DNA of 33,245 nt from Planctomycetota bacterium (lineage in GTDB: Bacteria; Planctomycetota; UBA1135; GCA-002686595), in NCBI GenBank assembly GCA_021413885.1, contig JAIOPM010000011.1, positions 1-33,245 on the forward strand, read 5' to 3'. The notes under the pieces were generated by a model. That model made no database searches. It saw only the letters and a list, made by a program, of their open reading frames with translations, and had not been told where the DNA came from. Numbering within the stretch: the first letter of the stretch is position 1; each line of letters starts with the position of its first letter. A program made the translations under genes and the position numbers. Shown one piece after another: positions 1 to 7,817 of this stretch.

Positions 1-270
1 GTGACCGCTGGTGAGCTCGATCTCCAGCGCCGCGGCCGCAGGCTTCGGTGCCTCAGGAACGACTCGCACCGGCAGCAGCGTCGGTCCAGTTGGTCTCGCC
101 GATGTTCGGCGATCTCGGTGTTTGCCTGCCCGCCGATTCAGCGCGTAGTAGATCCGCCACGCGGAGATTCCTCGACTGCGTGCGAAGGCCGCCGCGTTCT
201 CGCCGCTCGCGTCAAACTCAGCCAGTAGCGACTCGTCGATCGATCCCGTGCCTGTCTTCGAGGTGCTCAT
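1..270 (-). CDS. tnpA: IS66-type TnpA accessory protein, C-terminus cut by window edge
   Basis: Reading leftwards from ATG at 270, the frame is open for 90 codons to the window edge. The N-terminal half reads as a helix-turn-helix: residues 11-30 include LLAEFDASGENAAAFARS, followed by RGISAWRIYYAL. A basic linker follows, then the hallmark C-terminal stretch LLPVRVVPEAP and ALEIELTSGH. This pattern (HTH, linker, 'PVRV', 'LEIxLxxGxxxRV') is that of the small TnpA proteins encoded first in IS66 elements, which act with TnpB and the TnpC transposase. The start has GGAGG directly abutting the ATG, so initiation could be poor or lie slightly elsewhere. The rest of the element would lie left of position 1. 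I could not recognise the IS66 terminal repeat between 271 and 339. It could also be a free-standing TnpA remnant. Confidence 0.65.
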   Translation of the reverse strand, partial: MSTSKTGTGSIDESLLAEFDASGENAAAFARSRGISAWRIYYALNRRAGKHRDRRTSARPTGPTLLPVRVVPEAPKPAAAALEIELTSGH

Positions 271-339
271 CCTCCAGACTCTGCATTCGCTTCAACCGAC
301 CGACCAGATGGTTTGGCCGGACGCGTACGGTGCGCGCGC

Positions 340-1659
340 TCACGGGCCCGGAAGCAGCTCCGTGAGGAAAACGTCGCGATTGTTGTTGTTGTCGTTCGGG
401 ATCAGGTTGGTCGAGTAGCTGTAGTAGGTGACGAAGCGACCGTCGGCGGTGATCGAGGCGCCAAGACTGTAGCTGTCACCCTGGACGCCGGTGGACGACT
501 GACTCACCAGCCGCACCTCTCCGGTCACGCTGTCGAAACGGAAGATGTCCCACACGTTGCCGTTCGCATCCGGCGTGACCAAGTCCGTCGCGACGCTTTC
601 GAACACGACGTAGCGACCGTCCTCGGAGATCGCTGGGTTGAGGCTCAGGCCGTTGCCGGAGAAGCCAGACGGAGTACGGCTGACGAGCGTGATTTTGCCG
701 GTCGCGTTGTCGCGCAGAAAAATGTCGGTCCAGTTGTTCTGGTCCAGCGGATCGAGGTTCTTCGCCGAGCTGCCGAAGACGACGTAGCGATTGTCCTTCG
801 ACATCTTGATGCTGCCGCTGCCGCCGTTCAGGGCCTGAACGCCGCCAGGCGCGAGATCGAGCCGAAGCGTTCGGCCCGACACCACGTCGTGCGCGAAGAC
901 GTCGAGGGCATTGTTCGTGTCGCCGCGCACGAGGTTGGTCGCGTAGCTTTCGAACATCACCACTCGGCCATCGCGAGAGATTCTTGGCACGGTGCTGTCG
1001 TTGTTGCCATCGACGCCGTGGGAGGAGACGCTGACTCGTTTCGTGATGCCGAGCAGTGTGTCGCGCCAGTACACGTCGTCGTCGAAGTCGGTGTCGCGAT
1101 TGCCGAAGTCGTTGCTCTTGGTCTGGAACACGACGAACCGGCCGTCGTCGGATACGCCGTAGCCATAGACCGAAATGAAGCTTGAAACGACTCCAGCAGG
1201 TGTCTGGCTGACCAAGGTCGTCGTGCCCAGTACCAAATCACGCACGTACATGTCGGTTGCGGAGTTCGTGTCGTCCGGGGTCAGCTTGGCAGTAGTTCCC
1301 AACACCAAGAACCGACCGTTGGAGGTCATGCCCCCGCCCCCCACGTTTGCATTCGGCGACTGCGTTCCGTCGCTCTTGAGGCTCACCAACTGCATCGCTT
1401 GCTGAACCCGATCCCAAACGTAAACATCTTGGGCAAGGTTGATGTCGTTCGGACCGAGGTTGCTTGCCCCGCTATTGAACAAGATGTAACGACCGTCGGG
1501 GGTGATCTCCGAGCCGAAGCTAATGTTGTTGCCCAACGTTCCCGTTGGGCCCTTGCTGATCACCGTCGTGATGACCTGCGCCGAGACCATGTCGGCTAGC
1601 GAGATCAGCGCTACGAACGACGCGACCCATCCGTTCCACCACACGTCTTGCGTCTTCAT
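340..1659 (-). CDS. Secreted seven-repeat PD40/TolB-like beta-propeller protein
   Basis: The 439-aa product starts at ATG 1659, chosen because AGAGGA sits about 5 nt upstream and a signal peptide follows at once (hydrophobic core about residues 8-25, then SAQ-VITT). The rest is seven copies of a PD40 blade with the core [IV]S.DGR[YF]VVF, about 60 residues apart (for example EITPDGRYILF near 51, VSDDGRFVVF near 169, ISEDGRYVVF). Each is followed by an Asn/Asp-rich loop such as NLVxxDxN and by DVFxxD. Seven blades predict a closed propeller. It is exported; the ligand is unknown. It is the last gene of a three-gene leftward group, 133 bp after the beta-helix gene. Its mature N-terminus AQVITT is shared with the 1055-aa protein. 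No catalytic motif is visible. Confidence 0.85.
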   Translation of the reverse strand: MKTQDVWWNGWVASFVALISLADMVSAQVITTVISKGPTGTLGNNISFGSEITPDGRYILFNSGASNLGPNDINLAQDVYVWDRVQQAMQLVSLKSDGTQSPNANVGGGGMTSNGRFLVLGTTAKLTPDDTNSATDMYVRDLVLGTTTLVSQTPAGVVSSFISVYGYGVSDDGRFVVFQTKSNDFGNRDTDFDDDVYWRDTLLGITKRVSVSSHGVDGNNDSTVPRISRDGRVVMFESYATNLVRGDTNNALDVFAHDVVSGRTLRLDLAPGGVQALNGGSGSIKMSKDNRYVVFGSSAKNLDPLDQNNWTDIFLRDNATGKITLVSRTPSGFSGNGLSLNPAISEDGRYVVFESVATDLVTPDANGNVWDIFRFDSVTGEVRLVSQSSTGVQGDSYSLGASITADGRFVTYYSYSTNLIPNDNNNNRDVFLTELLPGP

Positions 1660-1792
1660 CTGAGTCCTCTTCGGCATCCTCCGGCGAACGCGCATGCCGG
1701 TGCGCGACACGACTTGCTGGAAACAAACTCTATCACGCCCCCGACCCGAAGGACTTTCTCGCCAGCCAGGCCACCTACGGCGCACGCCCCAC

Positions 1793-3157
1793 TCACCGCC
1801 GACCCTCAACGGCGATCTCGTGCGCGAGTTTGGGCAGCAACACCACCGCCCTCGGTCGCGTCCAGTGTACGTAGCCCCGCGCATCGGTCACTTTCGCTTG
1901 CATGAAGCGCGTGACGGCACGTCCCGGCTCGCGAAGCGGAGCGAGGGAAGCCGTCTGAGTCGCGTGCTCGCCGTTGTTGCGGATCTTAAGCACGCTCTTT
2001 CCATCCGGTTCCGCGCTCAACTTCATGAGCGATTCACCGACTTGTCGAATCCCGCGAGGCGCAGCAGTGACATCCGGAAACCCGAGGGTCGACGACACAA
2101 AGATCTCAACGCGATCGCCCACTTCGGTGGACACACTGACCTCGAAATCGGCTTGGTGCGCACCGGCCAGCGTGCGCGTGAAGATGCGTCTGCGATCGAG
2201 GCCCGAATCAAAGGTCAACGGCAACGCACTCGGTGGCAACCACGCCCAACGAAATCCTCCGCACCGGCCGTACGCCTGACATCCCGCAAGCCCCCCAGTC
2301 ACCTCCGATGCTGAGTCGAGCTGAAACGTCGCGCTCGACGTGTCCTCTATCGCGCCGGGGCCGCCGAACCCGTACGGCCCGTAACTCGCATTGTTGTTGC
2401 CTCCGTCGCCGCCCGCGATCGGCGAACCAAACGCGAGCACACTCCACACACCCTGCGAATGCAGTCCGATCCCGCCTTCGCCTGCGGTCGTCCCGTCGGC
2501 AATCGAGTTCGTGTTGCCCACGCCGCCTTCCACGAAGGTGTCGTAGAGCGCGAGTTGTGTCGTGAAGCCGCTCGCCACGATTCCCTCGCCGCCGTCACCA
2601 TCGGCACACTCGGCTTCCCCACTCGATCCGCCGTTGATGAAACAGTCGACGACTGTCACCCCGTAGCTGCCGGGAATTCCGCTGTCTATCACGGTCAGTC
2701 CAGGGCGGCCGAGCGGGCACAGAGGTGCGTCCCTCGGCTCAAGACCGCCGTGAATCACGCAGTCCTGGATCAGTATGTTGCCGTCGTTACCGTCGAGGCA
2801 CACGCCGGAGTGCGTGGAGGCGGTGAAGCCTTCGCTGCCGATGATGGTGAGCCCTGAGAGCAGCGTCGACAGGGTCGCCGATCCAGACAAACCCGACACC
2901 ACGACTGTGCCGTGCACCACTACCATCGCGTTGTCGGACTGGACCGAGAGATGCTTCCCCTGGATCGTGAAACCGGAGTACTCGCCGTCCTCAACCAGGA
3001 TCGTGTCGCCCGCACTCGCAGCGTCGACTGCTTCTTGGATTGTGCCGTAGCAGGGTTGCCCTGGACAGGTGAGTTGGTCGTCGACGTAGAGAGTGCCGCC
3101 TTGAACGAGCCCAAGGCTCAGGGCGAGCAGCGCAGGATGAACGTTGAAGAGTTCCAT
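1793..3157 (-). CDS. Secreted right-handed beta-helix (pectate-lyase-fold) protein
   Basis: The 454-aa product starts at ATG 3157 with AGGAGG about 10 nt upstream. A short signal peptide (about residues 1-20, LFNVHPALLALSLGLVQG) precedes TLYVDDQLTCPGQPCYGTIQ. The phrase 'YGTIQEAVDAASAGDTILVEDGEY' is the standard opening of Planctomycetota beta-helix proteins, where AVDAASAGDTI begins the first coil. Gly/Asn-rich parallel-helix coils follow to about residue 290 (GLTIIGSEGF, ILIQDCVIHGG, VTVVDCFINGG). The C-terminal 150 residues are different, with alternating beta-type sequence and no repeat. No lyase catalytic residues can be assigned, so this is a fold-level call. It begins 14 bp after the stop of the 1055-aa gene and is probably co-transcribed with it. 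Confidence 0.82.
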   Translation of the reverse strand: MELFNVHPALLALSLGLVQGGTLYVDDQLTCPGQPCYGTIQEAVDAASAGDTILVEDGEYSGFTIQGKHLSVQSDNAMVVVHGTVVVSGLSGSATLSTLLSGLTIIGSEGFTASTHSGVCLDGNDGNILIQDCVIHGGLEPRDAPLCPLGRPGLTVIDSGIPGSYGVTVVDCFINGGSSGEAECADGDGGEGIVASGFTTQLALYDTFVEGGVGNTNSIADGTTAGEGGIGLHSQGVWSVLAFGSPIAGGDGGNNNASYGPYGFGGPGAIEDTSSATFQLDSASEVTGGLAGCQAYGRCGGFRWAWLPPSALPLTFDSGLDRRRIFTRTLAGAHQADFEVSVSTEVGDRVEIFVSSTLGFPDVTAAPRGIRQVGESLMKLSAEPDGKSVLKIRNNGEHATQTASLAPLREPGRAVTRFMQAKVTDARGYVHWTRPRAVVLLPKLAHEIAVEGRR

Positions 3158-3171
3158 GGCGTGTCGACCTC

Positions 3172-6100
3172 CTAGAGCGAACCGTAGATGCGCACGCCGT
3201 TGTTCTTCTCGGCAACCAGGAGCTGGGGCTCACCGCTCGCCGTGAAACGCAGCGCGAGGCCGTGAGCCAGCCCCGGCGTGTTGATCACGCGCGGGTCTCT
3301 GAACGCCACGGTGTAGAGCCCGCCCGCAGCGGGTTCGAGCTCGGGGCGCAGACGCACGATGCCCAAACGCATCGCGGACGCATACAGGATCGGGGCCGAC
3401 CCGCGATCGTCGACGACGATATCGGAGACGTTCTCGTGGTAGCCGTCGAACGTGCTTGCGGGCGCCTGCCAGACTCCGGCGAGGGGAATCACCGAATCCT
3501 CTGGATGCGTACCCGCGCCGGGCAGCGTCGTGATGTCGAAGGCCAACACACGACCGCCGAAGTCGGCGACGAACGCGTAGGTGCGATGCTGACTGCCATC
3601 GGGAGTCCCGAGAGTTGCGGTGGTCACCGCGATGGCTTGACCCATGCGCAGATGGTCTGCGTCGTTCTTCGGCCCGAGCCCGACGCGCGGCACGACAGCG
3701 CCAACCAACGTCTGATTCGGAAACTGCGTGATGTTGGTGAGATCGAACATCACGATCTGCGCCTTGCCCGCGTCAGGATCGACGCCGGGACTGCCGCTGG
3801 CCAGGAGCCCATCGTCGAAGCGTGATCCCGCCGCGCACACCAGAAAGTACTTATCCGCTCCGCTGCCGGACGCAACCGGAACACGCGCGACCTTGCTGCG
3901 CCATGAATAGACCGACCGGTAGGCGAGCCGACGATCCACGCAATTCGTTGCCGAGGCACACCAGCCAGGTGCGATTTCGGGGTGGGTCGTAAGAACACGG
4001 GGCGCGCCGCTCATTGTCGAGAGATCTGGATACGGATCTGTCGGATCGCCCAGGGCTGGCGGAGTGAACAACCAGCACTGGGCATTTTGCCAGCACGCCG
4101 CCGGATTGCCTGCTGCGGAAGAGCAGTTGTTGTAGTCGCATGGCCCAGGTGGATTGGGGCCTGCAGTTGCCGCCTGGAACAAGTCGTCCCGGTCGTACAA
4201 CACCAACCCTTCTCTCGTCCCAGATCGCGTCATCGCGAGGAGGTTCGAGCTACCCCGTGGATCGATTGTGCTGCTGATGTAGAAGGCTCCGGTCAGTCGG
4301 CAGTTCTTCCCATTAGGTAGGACACAGAGCGTTCCGGTCGTATCGGGCGAACTTGCAGGATCAGTGGCCTCCGCTGGCGCCGGAACTTGCCACCACTCGA
4401 CGGGACCGGGTGCGCCGTGGGTCATGCGCCGAAAGCGCCAACCGTACTGGTAGGGCTGCGCGATCCATTCGTCGTCGGTCTGGGACGGCACCACGTTGGC
4501 CTTCGTCCACTGACCATTGAACGGCACGATCGAAAGACCGTTTGCTGCCAGCGTGCTCGTGCCAGTCACTTCTGTGATCTTCTCGGGAATCGTCGCGCCG
4601 CTTGTGTTCAACTTGAGCCAGCCGATGTTCTGACTGCCGAGCGGCCCTTCGTTCGGGAGTAGCAGAAGATCTGGGTCGACCAATGCGTACGATCCACCGA
4701 ACGGCGACAGCCCTCGTCCCGCGTACTCGCCGATCATCGCACCTGACGCGTACGTGAACCGCCCGATGCCGCGCGGAATGTCGGTCGGGGTGAACTGAGG
4801 CACGATGTGCTGCGCGTAGATGCTCCACGACTGACTCGCCGGCCCCTTGGCGAGCGCGAGTCCGCCCCATTGGGCGGCGTCGACGTTGAGACCACCTGTG
4901 ACGTAGGTCAGTGTCCCGGATCCAGAGTCATCGAATCGATAGAGCTGTTCGAGACCCGGATTCGCGAGATCGGGGTCATAGTTCGGGTCGTCCTTCGCCC
5001 CGCCCGGGTTCAGCTCCCATCCGATGCGCCCGAAGTTGAAGTAGGGCGCGCCCTCCGCCAAGCGCGCCGGCAACGAACCCGACCCCACGACGACGTGGCG
5101 CTGATTGCCATCGACAGCCGCGGCCACGAAGCGCGCGTAAGTGACATGGCATTCCAAGTTGCCTTGGGCGTCGGCCTGATCCTCTTTCAGGACGAAGGCG
5201 CTCACCGTCATGCCCGTGTGCGCCCAGGTTTGATTGAGCGCGATGTCGATCAGGCCGCGATCGTCGGCAGCGGCGTAGAGGTGGCCGCCGGCGACCGCGA
5301 CGCTGCAGACCCGAGCACTGGGCTCGAAAAATCCGTGCGACAGCGATTGCGTGCAAGTGCACGACGCACAGTTGCCGCCGCTGTACCAACTCGTGAGATC
5401 CGACTGGAAGTCTGGACCCCACACTGGCGGGCTTTGGTTGAAGTCCGCGTAGGGGTTCACCTTCAAGATCCCGCCGGTCCCCATCGCGACATACGCCGTC
5501 AGTCCATCGATGGCGATCGAGTACGCCATTGCGTCCCGTCGCAGCGCGGGCGTAATCGGGCCGTCTGGATCGAGGAAGATCGTTCGAAGCGGCGCGATGG
5601 GCCCGGTCGCCGACCGCACCGTCGCGAGGTCGTAGACATACAGTTCCGACTGCGTCAGCGGCGGACCTGATTGAATCGGCTGGTCCACGAACGTGTTCGA
5701 GAACAGCGCGAGCAACAGATCCGGCGTCGGTGACGTCGCATCGACGATCGCAACGTCCATGCACCAGGCGTCGTTGACCGTGTCTCCGATGGCGCGCGGC
5801 TGGGCCGGGTACGCAGGACCTTCGAGCACGGTCACCGCGCAGGTTGGGCAGTCGACTGGCGTGGAGGGCGGTGATGTCGGCACCGAGTTGAGATTGACCT
5901 TGAGCAACCCAAAATCGCCGCCGGCGACGTAGAGGTAGTCGTCCTCCGCGTCGCCGCCGGGGACGTTGTCGGGCTCGAGTTGGATGATGGTCGCATCGAC
6001 CGGGATCCGCGTGAGCAGACCTGCGTGCAGGACCCCCGTCGTTTGGTTCGGGTCGTGAAGCTGCGTCGGATCGATCGCCGCGATGCTCGCACCCTCACCG

Positions 6101-6339
6101 ACGTACACGCGCGTCTCGTTGGCGTTCACCGCGAGCGCGTACACCGCACCGTAGGGATAGACGCCCGCGAGCTTGGCCGAGTGGTCGGTCCAACCCAGCG
6201 GTGTTCTCTGGGGCGCCGGACTCGCCGGCCCGACGCTTGTTGACGTCGTGATCACCTGGGCCTCGATCGGCCTCGTGAGCACCAGGAGAAAACACGGGGA
6301 CAACGCGAGCGGGAGCGCGCGGGCGAGCAAGCAAGACAT
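3172..6339 (-). CDS. Large secreted propeller-like protein of unknown function (1055 aa)
   Basis: Start at ATG 6339: AAGGAG lies about 7-8 nt upstream and a signal peptide begins immediately (MSCLLARALPLALSPCFLLV, then PIEAQ-VITTSTS). An upstream in-frame ATG at 6435 has no signal sequence behind it. The protein has strings such as VYALAVNANETRVYVGEG, LYVAGGDFGLLKVNL, LTAYVAMGTGGILKVNP, LYAAADDRGLIDIAL and, at the end, LLVAEKNNGVRIYGSL. These are the 'x-Y-V-A-x-x-x-x-G-L' strands of LVIVD/YVTN-type propellers. Several Cys pairs (CPTC, NCASCTC, CDYNNC) suggest disulphides, consistent with export. It is the first gene of the leftward trio. I do not recognise an enzymatic motif. Confidence 0.8.
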   Translation of the reverse strand: MSCLLARALPLALSPCFLLVLTRPIEAQVITTSTSVGPASPAPQRTPLGWTDHSAKLAGVYPYGAVYALAVNANETRVYVGEGASIAAIDPTQLHDPNQTTGVLHAGLLTRIPVDATIIQLEPDNVPGGDAEDDYLYVAGGDFGLLKVNLNSVPTSPPSTPVDCPTCAVTVLEGPAYPAQPRAIGDTVNDAWCMDVAIVDATSPTPDLLLALFSNTFVDQPIQSGPPLTQSELYVYDLATVRSATGPIAPLRTIFLDPDGPITPALRRDAMAYSIAIDGLTAYVAMGTGGILKVNPYADFNQSPPVWGPDFQSDLTSWYSGGNCASCTCTQSLSHGFFEPSARVCSVAVAGGHLYAAADDRGLIDIALNQTWAHTGMTVSAFVLKEDQADAQGNLECHVTYARFVAAAVDGNQRHVVVGSGSLPARLAEGAPYFNFGRIGWELNPGGAKDDPNYDPDLANPGLEQLYRFDDSGSGTLTYVTGGLNVDAAQWGGLALAKGPASQSWSIYAQHIVPQFTPTDIPRGIGRFTYASGAMIGEYAGRGLSPFGGSYALVDPDLLLLPNEGPLGSQNIGWLKLNTSGATIPEKITEVTGTSTLAANGLSIVPFNGQWTKANVVPSQTDDEWIAQPYQYGWRFRRMTHGAPGPVEWWQVPAPAEATDPASSPDTTGTLCVLPNGKNCRLTGAFYISSTIDPRGSSNLLAMTRSGTREGLVLYDRDDLFQAATAGPNPPGPCDYNNCSSAAGNPAACWQNAQCWLFTPPALGDPTDPYPDLSTMSGAPRVLTTHPEIAPGWCASATNCVDRRLAYRSVYSWRSKVARVPVASGSGADKYFLVCAAGSRFDDGLLASGSPGVDPDAGKAQIVMFDLTNITQFPNQTLVGAVVPRVGLGPKNDADHLRMGQAIAVTTATLGTPDGSQHRTYAFVADFGGRVLAFDITTLPGAGTHPEDSVIPLAGVWQAPASTFDGYHENVSDIVVDDRGSAPILYASAMRLGIVRLRPELEPAAGGLYTVAFRDPRVINTPGLAHGLALRFTASGEPQLLVAEKNNGVRIYGSL

Positions 6340-6688
6340 TGCGAGACTCCTTCGGGCCGTGGAGGGGAATCCACCTCGCGGACGAGACGCGAGCACGGAC
6401 AGGCGCCAGTGGCGCCGTCGGATTGACGGCACCACGACGCGCGCTTAATCGCCAACCCACTCTCGATCGGGTCAACTTTCTCGACGATCTATTCTGCGTT
6501 GCTGCAACCCTCGGGGGATCAAGCTCGAACGCGCGTCGTTCTCGGTTCTCCCGTTCGAAGGTCGTTGACGGCAGGGACAGCCGCTCCGCGAGTACAAGCC
6601 GAGCGGAGTCGCGTAGAACCGCCTCGCTAGCGGCGCGTCAGCGGAGTTCGGGCGGTTTCCCGGAGTACGGGAGAAGCCGCGGTAGCGT
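6340..6688. other. Non-coding gap with a 15-bp perfect palindrome
   Basis: No credible gene. The gap is the leader region of the secreted trio and the downstream region of the winged-helix gene. It holds the perfect palindrome GGCGCCAGTGGCGCC at 6402-6416, about 63 bp upstream of the 6339 start, which could be an operator. It also holds hairpins suited to ending leftward transcription from 6689: TCCCG/CGGGA around 6658-6671, and AACCGCC (6617-6623) pairing with GGCGGTT (6651-6657). None has a U-tract. Confidence 0.45.
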
Positions 6689-7177
6689 TCACCGCGCCAC
6701 GAAGTACCGCATCCCTCGGTTCTTGCCCTCGGTCCGCACGTCGCGGGCCTCGATAAGCTTCTTCATCGACGGCCGCATCGAGTACGTGTCGGTGCCGAGA
6801 GCGGCTGCGATCTCCTCGCCGCGTTGTCCGGGGTGCGCCTTGACGTGGCTGAGCAGACGATCGCCCAGGTCCTCGGCGGATGCACGGCGTGTACGCGGAG
6901 CGCCGCCCGAGCCGCCCTTGGCTGCGACGACTCCGTTGAGCGCGAGCGTGGCGCTCAGCGTCGCGCGCACGTCCTCGAGCGCAGTGCGGGTCGCCTTGTC
7001 CTCCGTCTCAGCCATGGCCTTGTCGACGGACTTCAGCGCGGCGCTCATGTGGCGCAGCGACGGGTCGCGTTTGACCTTGGCGCGTTCGGCCTTGTGCTTG
7101 ATCGATTCGATCTTCGCCTGGAGGTCGGCGATGCGTTGTTCGGGAGAGCGACGGGTACGTTCGATGGTCTTGGGCAT
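6689..7177 (-). CDS. Coiled-coil/winged-helix DNA-binding protein (H-NS/histone-like size)
   Basis: 162 aa from ATG 7177. Residues 10-80 are highly charged and heptad-like (SPEQRIADLQAKIESIKHKA...), predicted coiled coil and oligomerisation. A Lys/Gly/Arg-rich hinge follows at about 87-98 (AKGGSGGAPRTRRA). Residues 100-162 form a compact winged-helix with the telling sequence HPGQRGEEIAAALGTDT, then MRPSMKKLIEARDVRTEG and a final GMRYF strand. Such small proteins are abundant in several high-GC bacteria and are inferred to bind DNA as oligomers; the target is unknown. It stands alone, between the secreted trio and the tRNA-Arg region. Nothing in the sequence shows how it is regulated. Confidence 0.8.
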   Translation of the reverse strand: MPKTIERTRRSPEQRIADLQAKIESIKHKAERAKVKRDPSLRHMSAALKSVDKAMAETEDKATRTALEDVRATLSATLALNGVVAAKGGSGGAPRTRRASAEDLGDRLLSHVKAHPGQRGEEIAAALGTDTYSMRPSMKKLIEARDVRTEGKNRGMRYFVAR

Positions 7178-7260
7178 GTTCGGTTCGCGCGAGCGAGTGG
7201 CGGGAGACGGTAGAGCCAGCGCGCGCCGATCGCGAGCCGATTCTCGTGCGCGAAGACCGC

Positions 7261-7320
7261 AGGCGGATCTGGGCGGACGAGGGCGGATCTGGACGGATCA
7301 GAGCGGAGAAACGCGCAAAC
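7261..7320. repeat. Short 20-bp tandem repeat
   Basis: Two adjacent 20-bp units (7261-7280 and 7281-7300) agree at about 16 of 20 positions, with the core GGCGGATCTGG.CGGA. A third, decayed unit (GAGCGGAGAAACG) follows to about 7320. It lies about 85 bp upstream of the winged-helix gene start, so spaced protein-binding sites are possible. A simple slippage repeat is equally possible. Confidence 0.5.
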
Positions 7321-7403
7321 GAGGCGGGTGAGAGCGGGCGACATTACAGGCGGCAAAGTGGCACCCGTCAGATCAGTGCGCTCCTGGATCGAGCGGGGAA
7401 CGT

Positions 7404-7475
7404 GCGCCGAGGGCGCTTTCGAAGCGACGATCTTCTGCCTCGCGCGCAGACGTCACGCGCCTCAGCTTCGGGCTC
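7404..7475 (-). pseudogene. Degenerate tRNA-Arg copy
   Basis: Read leftwards from 7475, this stretch follows the intact tRNA at 7581-7657 over its whole length, about two-thirds identical by eye. The 5' end is 12/15 identical (GAGCCCGAAGCTGAG against GCGCCCGTAGCTCAG). Two bases are missing in the D-arm. The anticodon stem TCTGC/GCAGA is perfect and TTCGAA of the T-loop is kept. The acceptor stem no longer pairs, position 33 is C instead of U, and no CCA follows. The loop would read GCG. It therefore looks like a decayed duplicate rather than a working tRNA. Confidence 0.6.
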
Positions 7476-7580
7476 GAAGCGGCGTTCCTGACCGCATCCT
7501 GCGGGACATTCGCACCAGAAACGCACTTCTTGTCCCCACGCACGGCCCTCGCGTCACTTCGAGAGCGATGAGCAGCAGGT

Positions 7581-7657
7581 TGGTACGCCCGGCGGGATTC
7601 GAACCCACGACCTTCTGCTTCGGAGGCAGACGCTCTATCCAGCTGAGCTACGGGCGC
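7581..7657 (-). tRNA. tRNA-Arg, anticodon CCG, CCA encoded
   Basis: Read leftwards, a complete 77-nt cloverleaf. The acceptor stem GCGCCCG pairs with CGGGCGT (first pair a G-U wobble). The D-arm is GCTCAGCTGGATAGAGC, the anticodon stem TCTGC/GCAGA has loop CTCCGAA (anticodon CCG, reading CGG), and the T-arm is GTGGGTTCGAATCCCGC. The discriminator is A and an encoded CCA follows. CGG is an expected Arg codon in DNA this GC-rich. A decayed copy lies about 105 bp further along the same strand. Confidence 0.95.
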
Positions 7658-7817
7658 TCGAGCGCGGCGGAGTCTAACAGAGGCGACGGCTGCCGCTCGC
7701 GGGTGCGGAAGCACGGGCTTGGTAGGGAAGGTTGGTTACCTTGACCGTTTTCGCCGGGTAAGCGTAGCATTGCGGTTCGACCCGCCTGATCCCCTGGACG
7801 TCCACAACGAGTTCATC

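Noticed and set aside
271..339. Terminal inverted repeat of an IS66 element
   Set aside because: No sequence resembling the usual IS66 end could be identified, and the other end lies outside the window.
7373..7714. Small open frame containing the string VAQLDRASASEAEGRG
   Set aside because: This is the familiar false translation of a tRNA gene. Its second half is the translation of the decayed tRNA copy, which is how that copy was noticed.
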